NCBI GenBank assembly: GCA_937974245.1
Contig: CALJKV010000125.1
Location: 1 to 13,575 of the forward strand
Length of the DNA stretch: 13,575 bases
Source: an uncultured Chloroflexota bacterium
GTDB taxonomy: Bacteria; Chloroflexota; Anaerolineae; Aggregatilineales; Phototrophicaceae
Direction: 5' to 3'
A program made the translations under genes and the position numbers. The first letter of the stretch is position 1, and every line of letters starts with the position of its first letter. Shown here piece after piece: positions 12,158 to 13,575 of this stretch. The notes beneath the pieces were generated by a model. That model searched no databases, was not told where the DNA came from, and saw only the letters and a program-made list of their open reading frames with translations.

Positions 12158-13411
12158 CTAAATAGCGATGTTATACAGGGACGACGCCACGCCGGTATCG
12201 AAGTTGATGAAGGCCAGGCGGACGGTGGCGGTCAGTTGATAGCTGTCGAAGTACGGCAGGTAGTCCACATTGACGGCGATGCGGCGGCGGTAGCCCACGA
12301 ACCAGCCGGGACGGTAGACGCAGATGGCCTGCCCCCGGTCATTCGTGCCGCTCCCGATCTTGCCATCGGCCTCGGTCAGCGGCATTTCGGCGCTCACCAG
12401 AGCCGGCACACCATCCACAAAGCCGATCTGCCCGGTCTGCGCCGTTGCCAGCGGCCCGGCTTTATCCATCGTCAGGAACTCACTCATCGCCAGGAATTTC
12501 GCATATGTCCCGCCATCCATCAGCCAGGCGAGATCGGCGGGTTTGGCGGCGTACTTCGCGGCCATCTTGAAGCGTGTACTCCGCAGTTTTGTGAGGTCGG
12601 GGGCGACGTTCCCGGCGTCTACTTTGTTGGCGGTGTTCGTCACCAGCGGCAGTTTGCGCAGGCCGTCAAAGGCGAGGTAGCGGGCAGTAGCGGCGGGGGC
12701 GGCGGCGTCACTATTGATGTTGCCCGTCGCGGCGGTGGTCGTGTCGCCGTTGAGCAGCACATGGTCAATGCTATCGGCAATCGCCCGCATCGCCTGTTCC
12801 CGGTAGATGTTCAGGACGGGGATGACGGCATCTTCCACCAGTTCGGCACTGAAACCGACCCGCAGCGCCAGCTTTTTGGCGGCGAGCTGCACCTTGCCCG
12901 TGCCGACTTTACTATCGGGGATGGGGTTGCCGCTGCCGAGCGCGAGGTGCGCTTCATCGCTCGTTTCCGGCACGTAGTAGACGGTCGGGTCTGTGCCTTC
13001 GATGGGCAGCTCAAACGGGTTGCTGGGCATCTCCACCGCCCGGAAGAGTGGCAGCACCACATTCTCCAGCCGGGCCTTCTGCCAGATTTGGGCGCTCCAC
13101 AGGTCGGGCACCCACTCATCACCGAAGCCGGTCTGGGTGCTGTAGCTCAGTTCGTCGGCTTTGATGGCGGACATCCCGGCGCGGTGGACTTTGTGCGCCA
13201 GCGCGTTGGCGTACTGCTCGCTGACGCCCTGGAAGCTCTTGCCCGCGCGCAGCATGACATAGCCATAAAGCATGTCGAGAGCGTCGAGTGTGTCGTACTG
13301 GCTGGCGACAGTGAGGCGCGACTTGAAGGCGTCCTCGCGGCTGGCAACCGGCAGGCGTTTGCGTGGCGCGGCGGGTTCATGTTCGGAGGTAAAGGTCTGT
13401 TCGTCGTGCAT
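12158..13411 (-). CDS. Phage major capsid protein (HK97 type)
   Basis: 417 residues from the ATG at 13411 (AGGAG eleven bases upstream); the longer open reading to 13558 runs through repeat DNA. Residues ~1-95 are charged and helical (AFKSRLTVASQYDTLDALDM), like the delta/scaffold region of HK97-type capsid proteins. From ~92 the sequence TQTGFGDEWVPDLWSAQIWQ, then RLENVVLPLFRAVEMPSNPF, is typical of the capsid fold's N-arm and E-loop entry. A long alpha/beta core follows (KKLALRVGFSAELVEDAVIP; IADSIDHVLLNGD), and the C-terminal strand ends ATVRLAFINFDTG. It appears complete. It would self-assemble into an icosahedral shell. Encapsulins share the fold but are shorter (~270). No protease, portal or terminase is in view; they would be expected beyond 13575. 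Confidence 0.82.
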   Translation of the reverse strand: MHDEQTFTSEHEPAAPRKRLPVASREDAFKSRLTVASQYDTLDALDMLYGYVMLRAGKSFQGVSEQYANALAHKVHRAGMSAIKADELSYSTQTGFGDEWVPDLWSAQIWQKARLENVVLPLFRAVEMPSNPFELPIEGTDPTVYYVPETSDEAHLALGSGNPIPDSKVGTGKVQLAAKKLALRVGFSAELVEDAVIPVLNIYREQAMRAIADSIDHVLLNGDTTTAATGNINSDAAAPAATARYLAFDGLRKLPLVTNTANKVDAGNVAPDLTKLRSTRFKMAAKYAAKPADLAWLMDGGTYAKFLAMSEFLTMDKAGPLATAQTGQIGFVDGVPALVSAEMPLTEADGKIGSGTNDRGQAICVYRPGWFVGYRRRIAVNVDYLPYFDSYQLTATVRLAFINFDTGVASSLYNIAI

Positions 13412-13575
13412 GGTGGGGATTTCTCCTGGTGATAGTGTCTGTGGGTGGTACGTGCGTGTAGGGGCGTTAATGCTGACCTCACCCCTACTCGCTGCGCTCG
13501 TTTTCCCCTCTCCATCCGATGGTTTACTGCACGACACAAGAAATTTGGGGGTGGACAAAAGCGTTCAATAGGCAT
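13412..13575. repeat. Repeat-rich leader upstream of capsid gene
   Basis: GTAGGGGCGT (13458-13467) is the exact inverse of ACGCCCCTAC at 11493-11502 in the left RAYT module. ACCTCACCCCTACTCGCTGC at the start of 13476-13514, which ends TTTTCCCCTCTCCA, resembles the palindromic repeat at 11297-11332 in its two ends. The sequence thus belongs to intergenic repeat families rather than to coding DNA. The capsid ribosome-binding site is the only gene signal seen. Confidence 0.5.

Noticed and set aside
12236..13432. 398-residue open reading frame on the plus strand
   Set aside because: It is a shadow of the capsid gene; Gly/His/Arg-rich with no family pattern.
13147..13575. Open reading frame at the right edge on the minus strand
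   Set aside because: It overlaps the capsid gene out of frame and runs through repeat DNA; its Arg/Pro/Ser-rich product has no family pattern.

Overview
The window is a GC-rich bacterial chromosome segment with a few clearly AT-richer patches. Gene content suggests a Chloroflexota (Anaerolineae-like) genome: an archaellin-like pilin start, a membrane-anchored helix-hairpin-helix protein with a Lys/Ala/Glu helix, a PD40 propeller protein, a 19-repeat TPR protein, and REP-like palindromes around a small tyrosine transposase. This assignment is an inference from protein style; no rRNA or marker gene is present. No tRNA, rRNA or CRISPR array was seen.

Layout. 1-64 (-) is the first 21 codons of a secreted filament subunit with a class III signal peptide, cut by the window edge. 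About 590 bases follow without a convincing gene, mostly AT-rich, with small repeats. 653-2038 (-) is a cation diffusion facilitator with three tandem cytoplasmic domains. 2317-3368 (+) is a translationally coupled pair: a secreted protein of unknown function and a stand-alone biotin carrier protein. 3457-4124 (+) is another coupled pair, a small acidic protein and an HNH endonuclease. It is visibly lower in GC and bracketed by a 21-base direct repeat. 4252-4977 (+) is the HhH membrane protein, 5152-6198 (+) the propeller protein and 6304-8232 (+) asparagine synthase. 8263-8997 (-) is a low-GC orphan of HEAT-like character, divergent from the large TPR gene at 9185-11290 (+).

The right end (11291-13575) is an accessory zone. 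A REP-associated tyrosine transposase (RAYT/IS200-like, 11616-12026) sits between two copies of a composite palindromic module. Each copy carries two TTTA-loop hairpins in opposite orientation, with stems that differ in sequence but keep their pairing. The right copy ends two bases from the stop codon of an HK97-type phage major capsid protein (12158-13411, -), so a prophage or phage remnant probably continues to the right.

The genes do not form one pathway. The coupled units are the two overlapping pairs and possibly the convergent RAYT/capsid 3' ends. The observations most worth following are the RAYT with its covarying hairpin modules, the repeat-flanked HNH cassette, and the archaellin-type start at the left edge.
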